DNA of 64,000 bases from Alkalihalobacillus sp. LMS39 (GTDB lineage: Bacteria; Bacillota; Bacilli; Bacillales; Bacillaceae_F), in the NCBI RefSeq assembly GCF_022812285.1, contig NZ_CP093300.1:3782001-3846000 (forward strand). Reading direction: 5' to 3'. How positions within the stretch are numbered: the stretch's first letter is position 1; every line of letters begins with the position of its first letter. Below, piece after piece: positions 45,422 through 53,901 of this stretch. The notes under the pieces are model-generated. The model did no database searches. It worked only from the letters and a program-made list of their open reading frames with translations, and had not been told where the DNA came from. The position numbers were made by a program, and so were the translations under genes.

Positions 45422-46056
45422 ATCGTAGACTTCATCAATTGAACAAACTCATAAAGTCTTTCTGAATGTTTTTCACTTAGATTTAAAAATTGTATAGAAT
45501 AAACATAATCAGCTCCTTCTTTTCGCACATGAACAATACGACTCACAATGATTTCACTTTCATTAACAAACGGTTTATTAAGTTGAACTTCAATTAACTG
45601 ACCAGAACTAATATAGTCTGATGCCACTAACTGAACTCCACCTGTACTAATATCTGATGCTCTTCCCCGTATCCATTTTTGCCCGATTGGTGGGAACTTT
45701 TTAAATGACATCGAGATGGAATAATCATAGATAGCGCTTAATTTGATTCTAGCACTTTGCCTTTTATTGCTATGTCTTTTCTCTTCAATCGGTCGAATCA
45801 ACATCATCATTGTCGCATCCATATTATGAACAGATTCAATCTTAGCGAGAAGCACATAAACATCGGTAGATTGCTCGTTTTCAATTTGAATTTGGTAGAA
45901 ATCGTCCAAGTCAATTCTCCCATTACTTCGATCCGAAATCACTTTCATAGCAAAGTACTCTTTGTTTAGTTTCACAATTTCCCCAACGACAATACCTGTT
46001 TTCAGTGTAATAATCGTGACTTTTCCAATTAAATTATTATCCATACACACGGCCAT
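45418..46056 (-). CDS. PilZ-domain c-di-GMP-binding protein (flagellar-brake-like)
   Basis: A 212-residue protein with an N-terminal YcgR-like beta domain (VVGEIVKLNKEYFAMKV, then YVLLAKIESVHNMDATM) and a C-terminal PilZ domain: the RxxxR-like KRQSARIKLSA and the DxSxxG motif in SDISTGGVQLVA. It should bind c-di-GMP and may slow motility or alter surface behaviour. The frame is open to 46116, but TATAAT on the reverse strand (46096-46091) and GGAGGG show that the start is the ATG at 46056. The c-di-GMP genes at 26007 and 34553 are possible partners. Confidence 0.85.
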   Translation of the reverse strand: MAVCMDNNLIGKVTIITLKTGIVVGEIVKLNKEYFAMKVISDRSNGRIDLDDFYQIQIENEQSTDVYVLLAKIESVHNMDATMMMLIRPIEEKRHSNKRQSARIKLSAIYDYSISMSFKKFPPIGQKWIRGRASDISTGGVQLVASDYISSGQLIEVQLNKPFVNESEIIVSRIVHVRKEGADYVYSIQFLNLSEKHSERLYEFVQLMKSTI

Positions 46057-46096
46057 ACTAGTGCCCTCCGAATCATCCTTAATACTCATTATTATA

Positions 46097-46462
46097 CCAT
46101 ATTTTTCATATTCCACATCTGAAATTCGATGACCTATAAAAAATTAGTGCTTGATCGGTTCATTCTATCGAACCCTTTTTCGATGTCCATTACTGATGGT
46201 GAAAAGAAACTATGAAACTTTGTATACAAAACATTCAATGTCATTACAGGAATAAAGATTGAAATTTCTCCAAACAAAACGAAAAAACAAGAAAAGGATA
46301 AAGAATTCCTATAGGTATACTGTATTATTTTTTTCTTCCTCTAGTTGTTTTTAGGCTATATCAACCATAGGTTTTTTCCATCGTCTTTGTTATCTTTTTT
46401 GTATTCATCGCAAATTAACAACGTTGTTAGATGAATAAACTAATCCTTGAAAGGGTGATTGT
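46097..46462. other. Gene-free stretch upstream of the pectate lyase gene
   Basis: AT-rich DNA of about 365 bases. I can see no open frame with a ribosome site, no hairpin with a T run and no convincing promoter, only several AT-rich -10-like hexamers. Confidence 0.4.
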
Positions 46463-47983
46463 ATGAAAAAAACAGGCGTATCTCAATTTTTCTTAGTCAT
46501 TGTATTGGTCATCGCAAGCTTTGCTATTTCTTCAAATGGAGAGGCTAGTTCATATTCAGAAAATAAGTTTTATCACATCATTAATGCCAATAGCGGTAAA
46601 TATCTAGAAGTTGGACATGCCGCAACGGAAAATGGTGGCAATGTACAGCAATGGGAATTAACGAATTGTAGTTGTCAAGAATGGAGCATTTTACAAAACC
46701 AACACGGATATTATGAAATTGTAAATAGAAACAGTGGGAAAGCACTTGATCTTTATGCAAGAACAACAGAAAATGGCGGTAACATTGTTCAATGGGACCG
46801 AAATGGCGGAAACAATCAGCAGTGGAGTCTCTTACCATCTAGCTCAGGGCAAAAGCTCATAAGCAGACATAGTGGAAAAGCATTAGAAGTTTTTGAGCAT
46901 TCTCATAGTAATGGGGCCAATGTTGTCCAATGGGCTGATTTAGGAAATCCTAATCAAACATGGATTATTCGCGAAGTTCAAACTAGCTCTTTTCCAGGTA
47001 ATTTTCACCACCCCATTGGCTTTGCTGCTATGAATGGAGGTACAACAGGTGGTGCTGGTGGAAAAGTTGTGTATGCCTCTACTGGAGAACAGTTACAACG
47101 ACATATTAATGACAGAAGCAGAAGCAGTAATCCCGATGAGCCTATGACCATTTATATTACAGGGACAATTACACAACGAAATTCTTCAAGTAATAGTATC
47201 GAAGTAAAAAATCATCGTGGCCAAGCACATCCCATTAAAAATATCTCTATTATTGGTCAAGGGACGAGTGGAGAATTTAATGGGATTGGCTTGCGATTGA
47301 TTAATGCACATAATGTCATTGTTCAAAATGTAAAAATCCATCATGTTCGTGAAGGAGAAGGCACCGCCATCGAAATTACAGAAAACAGTCGGAATGTATG
47401 GATTGATCATAATGAATTTTTTAGTGAGTTTCCTGGAAATGGCGATCCTGATTATTATGATGGATTAGTCGATATAAAAAGAGGTTCGCAATATATTACA
47501 GTATCATGGAATAAATTCGAAAATCACTGGAAATCGATGTTAGTCGGACATACCGATAATGCTTCATTAGCTCCAAACCATATTACGTATCATCATAATT
47601 ACTTTCACAACTTAAACTCACGTGTACCTCTTATTCGATTTGCTGATGTCCATATGTTCAACAATTACTTTAAAGATATAAACGACACAGCGATTAATAG
47701 TAGAATGGGTGCTCGAGTGTTTGTAGAAAATAATTATTTTGATAATGTAGGCTCAGGACAAATCGACCCAACAACAGGTCAGATTAAAACAGCAGTGGGT
47801 TGGTACTATGGAAGTCCACAAACAGGATATTGGAACCTTAGAGGTAATACATTTGTAAATACACCTTCTAGTCATTTACGTTCAACGACAAATTATGTTG
47901 CTCCGTATCTATATCAAGCTCAGTCCGCATCTGAAGCAAGAACGGCAGTAGAACGCTATTCAGGAGTTGGGATTGTTCGATAA
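46463..47983 (+). CDS. Secreted pectate lyase with ricin-type lectin (CBM13-like) domain
   Basis: A 506-residue exported enzyme. The signal peptide runs to about residue 28 (VIVLVIASFAISS, then NGEA). Residues 31-175 form a ricin-type beta-trefoil with QW repeats (GGNVQQWE, GGNIVQWDRNGGNNQQWS, GANVVQWADLGNPNQTW). Residues about 185-506 are a PL1 pectate lyase with calcium-binding DYYDGLVDIKRGSQYITVSW and the catalytic-Arg region NSRVPLIRFADVHMFNNYF. It should cleave polygalacturonate by beta-elimination at alkaline pH while the lectin domain binds the wall. AAAGGGTG precedes the start. It is a single gene with a terminator. Confidence 0.95.
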   Translation: MKKTGVSQFFLVIVLVIASFAISSNGEASSYSENKFYHIINANSGKYLEVGHAATENGGNVQQWELTNCSCQEWSILQNQHGYYEIVNRNSGKALDLYARTTENGGNIVQWDRNGGNNQQWSLLPSSSGQKLISRHSGKALEVFEHSHSNGANVVQWADLGNPNQTWIIREVQTSSFPGNFHHPIGFAAMNGGTTGGAGGKVVYASTGEQLQRHINDRSRSSNPDEPMTIYITGTITQRNSSSNSIEVKNHRGQAHPIKNISIIGQGTSGEFNGIGLRLINAHNVIVQNVKIHHVREGEGTAIEITENSRNVWIDHNEFFSEFPGNGDPDYYDGLVDIKRGSQYITVSWNKFENHWKSMLVGHTDNASLAPNHITYHHNYFHNLNSRVPLIRFADVHMFNNYFKDINDTAINSRMGARVFVENNYFDNVGSGQIDPTTGQIKTAVGWYYGSPQTGYWNLRGNTFVNTPSSHLRSTTNYVAPYLYQAQSASEARTAVERYSGVGIVR

Positions 47984-48033
47984 GCCGAGTTAATTTTCTC
48001 GTTTTAGATATGTATTCCTTTCTTAATTATAGA

Positions 48034-48070
48034 AAAAGACACGACTCCCTACTTATGGAGTCGTGTTATT
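48034..48070. terminator. Bidirectional terminator
   Basis: ACACGACTCC pairs with GGAGTCGTGT around eight bases. The reverse strand ends in CTTTTTC. It separates the pectate lyase gene and the convergent small gene. Confidence 0.75.
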
Positions 48071-48362
48071 CTTCAAACTTAATTTTCCATTGTAACCCTC
48101 GTTCTTCTAACACTTTCCCGTCTTTATATTGCTCTAGGAATCGATTGTATTTCGTTGTGACCGTCATAAACATCTCTTTGTTTTTTTCTTCTAATGCTTG
48201 ATCTATATCTCTTAACAATCGCTCTTTTTTCCAGTGGTATAACGACAATTCAATAATAGCTTGGGCGTATAAAGAAAATATCGTTCGCAACGGAGTATGT
48301 TGGTCATTTTGTATTAAGGCTAATTGCTTTAAAATCTTTTCGGACCTAGCAGAATGGTTCAT
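48066..48362 (-). CDS. Hypothetical protein with IDEAL-like C-terminus
   Basis: A 98-residue helical protein: MNHSARSEKILKQLALIQND, TPLRTIFSLYAQAIIEL and then RLLRDIDQALEEKNKEMFMT. The last segment resembles the IDEAL motif of YpiB-type Bacillus proteins. GGAGGGGG lies eight bases before the ATG at 48362; the TTG at 48377 is too close to this site. A regulatory or adaptor role is possible and unproven. Confidence 0.65.
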   Translation of the reverse strand: MNHSARSEKILKQLALIQNDQHTPLRTIFSLYAQAIIELSLYHWKKERLLRDIDQALEEKNKEMFMTVTTKYNRFLEQYKDGKVLEERGLQWKIKFEE

Positions 48363-48436
48363 AAACGCCCCCTCCAATCTTTTTTACCATTTCACTTATT
48401 TATGAAATACCCGGTGTGATCCCGATGTAAACATAA

Positions 48437-48472
48437 AAACGGCATTTTCCAATGCCATTTTTTTCAAAAGAG
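48437..48472 (-). terminator. Terminator behind the pcp gene and family C repeat
   Basis: TGGCATT and AATGCC(G) pair around four bases. The reverse strand ends TTTTTATG and the forward strand TTTTTTT. Confidence 0.65.
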
Positions 48473-48477
48473 GGAGT

Positions 48478-48650
48478 ATATAAATTTTGGTCTAGCAGCG
48501 AAGCTTTGAAAGCTTATTCTAGAAGAGCGAAGGCTACGCACCTGCGCCGTTTCACCCCAAGAAGAGCACTTGGGGTTCACTGTCAAAAGCGGGCAGGGCT
48601 CCACACTTCGCTTGAAAGAAAAAACGCTTCTAGCGTTTTTCTTTATCACC
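48478..48650 (-). repeat. Family C hairpin repeat, long form
   Basis: Read on the reverse strand it starts AAGAAAAACGCTAGAAGCGT next to the pcp stop, then CAAGCGAAGTGTGGAGCCC, a GC-rich middle with CCCCAAGTGCTCTTCTTGGGG-type hairpin (arms CCCCAAG and CTTGGGG), GCGCAGGTGCG, and CTTCGCTCTTCTAGAATAAG. It is the same long form as at 63546. Confidence 0.8.
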
Positions 48651-49269
48651 CGTTATCTTTAATTGTTTCTATGATAATATGTAACGCTTTTTTTAGTTGT
48701 TCAAAAGGTAAACTTGGGATATCCGGTTTGTCTATCACCATTTCTGGTGTCGCTGGGATATGGATAAAGCCTGCTTTTATTGGCAACTGATGCTGTTGAA
48801 TATAGTGTAAAATCCCATATAATGTATTATTACAAATATAAGTACCCGCTGTATTTGAAATCATCGCTGGAAGCTGATGTTGTTTCAACGCTTCCACAAT
48901 AAGACGGTTCGGTAATGTTGAAAATAATCCATCTGGACCATTTGGATCAATCAGTACATCCACTGGCTTTCTTCCTTCATTATCACCTTTCGTTCCTTCA
49001 CCAAATGTATCTTGTATATTAATACCAATTCGTTCTGGTGTTATTTCACTTCGCCCATAGGCTAAACCAAGCGATAGCACGACATCTGGCTTTTCTCGCT
49101 CGATTACTTCAATTAATTGCTCTGTACATCGATGATACACAACCGGTAATAAAACCGTTTCGATTGTGACTCCTTCGATTGAAAACTTCTTTGCTTCTTG
49201 AACAAGTTGTTCCGTCGGATTTGTTGTTAATCCACCAAAAGGTTCAAATCCTGATACTAATACTTTCAT
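48646..49269 (-). CDS. pcp: Pyroglutamyl-peptidase I
   Basis: A 207-residue cysteine peptidase that removes N-terminal pyroglutamate. It starts MKVLVSGFEPFGGLTTNPT, the family opening, with catalytic Glu in ITPERIGINIQD, Cys in SNTAGTYICNNTLYG and His in AGFIHIPATPE. GGGTGAGGTG gives the start at 49269, although the frame is open to 49350. The last four bases overlap the family C repeat. It is a single gene. Confidence 0.94.
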   Translation of the reverse strand: MKVLVSGFEPFGGLTTNPTEQLVQEAKKFSIEGVTIETVLLPVVYHRCTEQLIEVIEREKPDVVLSLGLAYGRSEITPERIGINIQDTFGEGTKGDNEGRKPVDVLIDPNGPDGLFSTLPNRLIVEALKQHQLPAMISNTAGTYICNNTLYGILHYIQQHQLPIKAGFIHIPATPEMVIDKPDIPSLPFEQLKKALHIIIETIKDNG

Positions 49270-49432
49270 GTCGTTCACCTCACCCTGTAGTATAGTTTCA
49301 TTATAACTTTTTTGTTTCAAAACTCCTACTAACTCACATTTGGCAACCACTTCCCATTTGCTTTACCAACGAAAATCACTTACAATGAAAACAGAACGTT
49401 TGTTCCTATTTTATAACCTGTAGGTGATACAC

Positions 49433-49777
49433 ATGTTAACTAAACAACAAGAAGAAGTTATCTACCATTTTGTATTGCTCTCCATTGCCAAAAAAGTACT
49501 TGAACTTGACTTAGCTTCTTTGGAGAAAGTTCCTTTAAAACTAAAAATGCTGTACATCGAGCGCACGGTTCATGTGATGAATCAAATTAGTCAAGAGCTA
49601 GCAAACATAAGAAAACAAATGAAGATAACAAAACTTCATATCACAAAACTTCGCAATGATGGCACTTTCACCTTTTACTTAGTGAAAACAAAAGACTATG
49701 AATGTACAAAACAATATTTAAATATTCATTTGAAACGGCAAATTTTTCAGTATATTGAAGAAAAGTCCCGAAGTTGA
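49433..49777 (+). CDS. Hypothetical helical protein, 114 residues
   Basis: A basic, mostly alpha-helical protein: MLTKQQEEVIYHFVLLSIAK, KKVLELDLASLEKVPLKLKM, then ISQELANIRKQMKITKLHIT. It ends with strands (GTFTFYLVKTKDYECTKQYL). TAGGTGAT supports the ATG at 49433; the GTG at 49424 is inside the ribosome site. It is followed by a terminator. The family is not recognised. Confidence 0.65.
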   Translation: MLTKQQEEVIYHFVLLSIAKKVLELDLASLEKVPLKLKMLYIERTVHVMNQISQELANIRKQMKITKLHITKLRNDGTFTFYLVKTKDYECTKQYLNIHLKRQIFQYIEEKSRS

Positions 49778-49851
49778 AAGATGAACTATTGGCTTTAAAA
49801 ATACTTTAATAGAACGGGGGTGCCCTATATTCATAAGTGCCCTTGTCGCTA

Positions 49852-49884
49852 AAAAATCACCTTCTCAAAAAAGAAGGTGATTTT
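49852..49884. terminator. Bidirectional terminator
   Basis: AAAATCACCTTCT and AGAAGGTGATTTT form a perfect stem around six A-rich bases, between convergent genes. Confidence 0.85.
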
Positions 49885-49921
49885 GTGTGTATACTATTTT
49901 TTGTTTTTTTAACACTTCCAA

Positions 49922-51094
49922 TTAACCTGGCACTTTTATTTTTCCTCTGGGCTGTTTATTTCCATAAATCGCTTTTGATATTTTAGGAGCAAACTGAAAA
50001 AGAATAATTCCAATCATCGCTGAAGCTAATATGAGGACACTACTAAAAACCATAATAGAAGCTGTTGCTAGACTCGCAATAATAATGGAGAATTCCCCAC
50101 GCTGTGTTAAGGATAAGCCTGCCCGTAGTGCCACCCGCTTTGATAAGCCATACCATCTTCCACCGTAAATCCCGACAATAATTTTCGCGATAATCGACCA
50201 AACGAGCAACAAGAGTAAAGTACCTACCATCGGAACTCCATCCCCAAACTCGATCGTTGTTCCAAAATATAAGAAAAAGAGCGGTAAAGTAATATCTCGG
50301 ATTGGTAATATTAATTGTTCTAGCTGATGTGTTTTTCTAACTTCCGCAATCATTATCCCAGCTAGAAAAGCACCTAGTACTTCAGATAAATCTAAATAAA
50401 GAGCAAGTCCACCATAAGCAAGAGCAATCCCTATAATAAATAGGACAAACACATCTCTATTCATATGACGGTCAAACCATGTATCAAGTCTTTTAAAGAC
50501 AACTTGTCCAATGACAATCGCTCCAACAGTAAGGAGTATAACTTTTACAAGCAACCATGATAATCCACCAACAGTTAACGCCCCACCTGCTGTTAATCCA
50601 ACTAAAATGGCGACAAGAACAGGGGCAACTAAATCCTCAAAAATTAATAGTCCTAACATAAATTCTGATTCAGGATTCGCCATTCGTTTCGAGCTTTCTA
50701 GTAATTTTGCAGTAATTGAAGAACTTGTTGCATATAGAACTCCACCAATTAAAAAGGACATAAGTGGGTCAATCCCTAATAGTAAACATATCCCTGTTGA
50801 TATCCCTAAATTTAAAACGACGTCTAAAGTTCCTGCGGGTGTTACTCTTTTGGCTACTCCTGCTAATTGCTTAATTGGAAACTCCATTCCTAACATAAAA
50901 AAGAGTAATACAATTCCAATTTCACCGATGAAATGAAGCAAATGAGATCCCGATAATAAACCACCAAGAGTAATTCCTAATAAAATAAATGTAATTACTT
51001 CTGGAATTTTCACCTTCATTCCAACATAGCCGATAATAAAAAGGAGTAAAAGAATTAACCCTGCTCCTAGCATTTCAGGCATGTGCAGGTCCAA
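49922..51094 (-). CDS. khtU: CPA2-family K+(cation)/H+ antiporter, KhtU-like
   Basis: A 390-residue membrane antiporter with about twelve helices. Family patterns are EVITFILLGITLGGLLSG, IGIVLLFFMLGMEFPIKQL and TSSSITAKLLESSKRMANPE, with RAGLSLTQRGEFSIIIASLA near the C-terminus. With the KhtT-like subunit encoded just upstream it should exchange cytoplasmic K+ or another monovalent cation for H+. The start is a TTG with AAGGCGGTG six bases upstream, inside the end of the khtT gene; ATG at 51082 is an alternative. The symbol comes from the khtT-khtU arrangement known in B. subtilis. Confidence 0.85.
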   Translation of the reverse strand: MDLHMPEMLGAGLILLLLFIIGYVGMKVKIPEVITFILLGITLGGLLSGSHLLHFIGEIGIVLLFFMLGMEFPIKQLAGVAKRVTPAGTLDVVLNLGISTGICLLLGIDPLMSFLIGGVLYATSSSITAKLLESSKRMANPESEFMLGLLIFEDLVAPVLVAILVGLTAGGALTVGGLSWLLVKVILLTVGAIVIGQVVFKRLDTWFDRHMNRDVFVLFIIGIALAYGGLALYLDLSEVLGAFLAGIMIAEVRKTHQLEQLILPIRDITLPLFFLYFGTTIEFGDGVPMVGTLLLLLVWSIIAKIIVGIYGGRWYGLSKRVALRAGLSLTQRGEFSIIIASLATASIMVFSSVLILASAMIGIILFQFAPKISKAIYGNKQPRGKIKVPG

Positions 51095-51097
51095 TCC

Positions 51098-51589
51098 TTA
51101 CACCGCCTTCCCGTTACATAAGCTTTCAAAGGCTTGGATTTGCTCACTTTTTCCAATTGCCATTAATGTATCACCAGCTTTTAATGTTTCATTGACTTCT
51201 GGACTTGCAATGACTTCATTATCACGGAAAATTCCGACGATGCTCACACCCGTGCGTTTTCGGATCTCAGACTCTCCAATCGTCTTTTCCGCAATTGGTG
51301 ATTCTGCCTTTAGTTCAAGCCATTCCATTACAATCTGACTTTTAAATAATACCATTTTGTCGGCGTCAACAGGCTGAAAGACAGCCCCTAATAATTGCGC
51401 TCCAAATTCACGCGTTTCATCAGCCGTTAAATTAATCGAAAAATCAGCTTCATCATCATCTGCATCTTGGAAAAAATATAATTCCCGCTTTCCTGTATGA
51501 TGGATGATTAACACTAGCATACTTCCCTCCGCCGTGATAAACGACATTTTTTTCCCGATTCCTGGTAAATCAGCTGCTTTTACTTTCAT
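51098..51589 (-). CDS. khtT: Cation/proton antiporter regulatory subunit, KhtT-like (TrkA-C domain)
   Basis: A 163-residue cytoplasmic subunit. The N-terminal half (KAADLPGIGKKMSFITAEGS, LYFFQDADDDEADFSINLTAD) and a C-terminal TrkA-C/RCK_C domain from about residue 85 (IGESEIRKRTGVSIVGIFR, LKAGDTLMAIGKSEQI) match KhtT. It regulates the antiporter, possibly through nucleotides. AAAGG supports the ATG at 51589. The stop is three bases from the khtU start, so the pair is coupled. Confidence 0.88.
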   Translation of the reverse strand: MKVKAADLPGIGKKMSFITAEGSMLVLIIHHTGKRELYFFQDADDDEADFSINLTADETREFGAQLLGAVFQPVDADKMVLFKSQIVMEWLELKAESPIAEKTIGESEIRKRTGVSIVGIFRDNEVIASPEVNETLKAGDTLMAIGKSEQIQAFESLCNGKAV

Positions 51590-51646
51590 TGATACCATCC
51601 TTTCTGTTCCTTCTATTTTATTCTATACAATTTTCTATTCTTTTGT

Positions 51647-52024
51647 TTAGGCCAATAACAAAAACCCTCCAAAAAATGCTAGAATTGAACCTATAATTGA
51701 GATACTAATATAAAGAAAAAGAGCCCTCCACTTTTTATCTCTCCATAATTGGTAAGACTCCACACTAAATGTGGAAAACGTCGTAAATGCTCCGAAAAAG
51801 CCAACTCCAATACTGAGGAAAAGCATGTTTTCATTGCCAGGTACAGGGATAACTCCAAACATTTGATTATAAAACAAACCTAAAGCAAATGAACCAAGTA
51901 TATTAACGAAAAGCATCGCGACTGGTATTTTAGGATGTGGAAACATTTTCATCATTGCGAGTCCTACACCATATCGACAAACCGCCCCTAATGCTCCTCC
52001 ACCAGCTAATAGTACATATATCAT
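51647..52024 (-). CDS. crcB: Fluoride channel CrcB/Fluc, second subunit
   Basis: A 125-residue four-helix fluoride channel subunit. It contains GGGALGAVCRYGVG, LFVNILGSFALGLFYN (the Asn of the pore) and GFFGAFTTFSTFSVE (the Phe-box and polar track). Its ATG overlaps the stop of the first crcB copy (ATGA), and the GAGGTG site lies within that gene. Paired crcB genes often make a heterodimeric channel. The usual fluoride riboswitch is not visible upstream. The frame is open to 52249, but that extension has no family similarity. Confidence 0.92.
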   Translation of the reverse strand: MIYVLLAGGGALGAVCRYGVGLAMMKMFPHPKIPVAMLFVNILGSFALGLFYNQMFGVIPVPGNENMLFLSIGVGFFGAFTTFSTFSVESYQLWRDKKWRALFLYISISIIGSILAFFGGFLLLA

Positions 52025-52443
52025 TTTTCTTTTCGCACCTCTTTCAAAGGCTTGTCTTGTTTTATCAAACGCTCGCCACAATACCAACCTAACCCAGCCA
52101 TTGTTACTCCAGCAAAAACAGAAAGAAAAAGATACAATATCAGAAATGACATTTCCCAATGATGATACAGATACAGTGTATCCGCTGCAAGCGTCGACAT
52201 CGTCGTAAAGCCTCCACATAATCCAACCCCTAGTCCAAGCTTGACCCATTCTTTAGGTGTATGTTTCATAACCCATCCGGAGAGCAAACCGAGCATAAAA
52301 CTTCCGATAACATTCACAATTATTGTCCCTAGTGGTAACCCAGTAGCATAACTTATAAAATTGACAAAAAACCTCGCTACTGTTCCGACCGCCCCACCAA
52401 TGGCAATTGCGGTTATGTTTTTCCATGTATGTACTTGCATCAT
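52021..52443 (-). CDS. crcB: Fluoride channel CrcB/Fluc, first subunit
   Basis: A 140-residue membrane protein with four helices: IAIGGAVGTVARFFVNF, LGTIIVNVIGSFMLGLLSG, GLCGGFTTMSTLAADTLY. It differs from the second copy mainly in the Phe-box, where TTMSTL replaces TTFSTF. It exports F- down its gradient. The start has GGAGTG upstream and two adjacent ATG codons. The stop overlaps the second copy by four bases. It is the first gene of a crcB pair. Confidence 0.92.
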   Translation of the reverse strand: MMQVHTWKNITAIAIGGAVGTVARFFVNFISYATGLPLGTIIVNVIGSFMLGLLSGWVMKHTPKEWVKLGLGVGLCGGFTTMSTLAADTLYLYHHWEMSFLILYLFLSVFAGVTMAGLGWYCGERLIKQDKPLKEVRKEK

Positions 52444-52594
52444 CTTTCACACTCCACTCCAGCAAGCTTCCACTCTCCTTATCATAACGATTTAAGGTGA
52501 AGAAGAAAAGTAAGAGTATTGTTAGGCATGAATCCTGATCTATAAAAGAAATTTTATGCTTGATTTTTCCCTATTTTGGCCAATTGAGCTTTTT

Positions 52595-52951
52595 TTATTG
52601 GACACTTTCTCTATGTTTTCTCTCTCTTTGTCCAATAGAACCTTTCTATTGGACACTTCTCTTCGATTTTGCTCTCGTTTTGTCCAATAGAACCCTTCTA
52701 TTGGACACTTTTCCTCCGATTTCCCTCCCTTTTGTCCTTCATCAACCTTATGAAGGACACTTTCACTCTGATTTCTCTCCCTTTTGTCCTTCATCTCCCT
52801 TATGAAGGACACTTCTCCTCTGATTTCTCTCCCTTTTGTCCTTCATCAGCCTTATGAAGGACATTTCCCATCCGATTTCCCTCTGTTTTGTCCTTCATCT
52901 CCCTTATGAAGGACACTTTTCCTCATTTTCCGCTTCCTTATGTCCTTCATC
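52595..52951. repeat. Family A tandem array: seven 52-bp units of two arm types plus one hybrid
   Basis: Units 1 and 2 have arms TATTGGACA and TGTCCAATA. Unit 3 has left arm TATTGGACA and right arm TGTCCTTCAT. Units 4 to 7 have arms ATGAAGGACA and TGTCCTTCAT. The inner T/C-rich part varies. The rest of the 590-base gap between the crcB genes and the che operon (52444-53030) holds only this array and the che terminator. The open frame read on the reverse strand (52540-52812) is a translation of the repeat. Confidence 0.88.
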
Positions 52952-52989
52952 CCCTCAACAAAACTACATAGTCCGATCTCCATAAAGGG

Positions 52990-53028
52990 AAAAAAAGACG
53001 AAAATCCTAAGATTTTCGTCTTTTTTCT
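52990..53028 (-). terminator. Terminator of the che operon
   Basis: AAAAAAGACGAAAATC and GATTTTCGTCTTTTTT form a perfect stem around four bases. It works on either strand. Confidence 0.92.
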
Positions 53029-53030
53029 TA

Positions 53031-53486
53031 TCATTTTTCTTTAATCGTCACATGAATATCAATCTGACCGATTTGACTTTCTAATGGGAGTGTAATAAAT
53101 GAACTCGTTGAATGGAACGTGGATGTTCCATTGTTTACAACTGGCGGAGTTACATCAATCTCATAGTCTTGGGACAATTCCGTAGCTGTGTTGCCGGCGA
53201 CCCAATTTCCAAACTCTTGAATTGCACTCCATCCCATCTCGTCAATTGCTTCAACCGGGAATCCACCCATCATTGTGGAAATGATTGATTTTGCTGTTGT
53301 TTCTTCCATCGTACAAATCAATTGTCCCTCTAACTGTCCAAAGATGCCAAGGATAACTGTCACATCATTAGTAGGCACAAGTTTCTTTTGTACGAAGGGA
53401 TTCAAGAGTTTCACTTCTAAACCAAGATGGCTAGATAAGATGCTTTTCGTCGCTTTAGTAATCGCATTGACATGCCTTGCGTCCAT
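53031..53486 (-). CDS. cheX: CheX-family chemotaxis phosphatase
   Basis: A 151-residue CheC/CheX/FliY-type protein that dephosphorylates CheY-P. The active-site ExxN helix is visible as IQEFGNWVAGN, near residues 89-99, after DEMGWSA. The single ExxN and the order of strands are consistent with CheX. It is the last gene of the cheA-cheW-cheY-cheX operon, 22 bases after the cheY stop, with a GGGGGAGT site. Confidence 0.88.
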   Translation of the reverse strand: MDARHVNAITKATKSILSSHLGLEVKLLNPFVQKKLVPTNDVTVILGIFGQLEGQLICTMEETTAKSIISTMMGGFPVEAIDEMGWSAIQEFGNWVAGNTATELSQDYEIDVTPPVVNNGTSTFHSTSSFITLPLESQIGQIDIHVTIKEK

Positions 53487-53508
53487 TCCAACTCCCCCTA
53501 CAACACCA

Positions 53509-53868
53509 TTACCCTAGTACTTTTTTAATTGCTTCAATAACACGGTCCGCTTGGAATGGCTTTACAACAAAGTCTTTAGCTCCAGATTGAATCGCATCAA
53601 TAACCATTGACTGTTGTCCCATCGCTGAACACATTATGATTTTTGCATTTCCATCAATTTCTTTAATTTCCTTTAATGCTTGAATGCCATCTTTTTCTGG
53701 CATTGTAATATCCATTGTTACTAAATCTGGTTTTAACTCTTTATACTTTTCAATTGCTTCTGCTCCGTTCGCAGCTTCGCCCGCAATTTCAAAATCATTT
53801 TTTGATAAAATATCCTTTATCATCATTCTCATAAATGCTGCATCGTCTACTATTAACACTGACGCCAT
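53509..53868 (-). CDS. cheY: Chemotaxis response regulator CheY
   Basis: A 119-residue single receiver domain. The acid pocket is Asp8 and Asp9, the phosphorylation site Asp53 (TMDITMPEKDG), with Ser81 (MCSAMGQ) and Lys103 (VVKPF). GGGGTGG gives the start at 53868, and an ATG three codons upstream is less likely. CheY-P would act on the flagellar switch. It lies between cheW and cheX. Confidence 0.95.
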   Translation of the reverse strand: MASVLIVDDAAFMRMMIKDILSKNDFEIAGEAANGAEAIEKYKELKPDLVTMDITMPEKDGIQALKEIKEIDGNAKIIMCSAMGQQSMVIDAIQSGAKDFVVKPFQADRVIEAIKKVLG

Positions 53869-53901
53869 ATAATCCACCCCATAACTCGAATAATTAATGT
53901 T

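Noticed and set aside
51647-52249. A longer crcB protein starting at 52249
   Set aside because: The extension overlaps the first crcB gene in another frame and lacks family similarity; ATG at 52024 has a ribosome site and overlaps the upstream stop.
52444-52594. A fluoride riboswitch expected before the crcB pair
   Set aside because: I looked for its conserved GGNGAUGG-type motif and pairing and saw none.
52540-52812. An open frame of 90 codons on the reverse strand
   Set aside because: It translates the family A repeats, giving internally repetitive peptides, and has no ribosome site.
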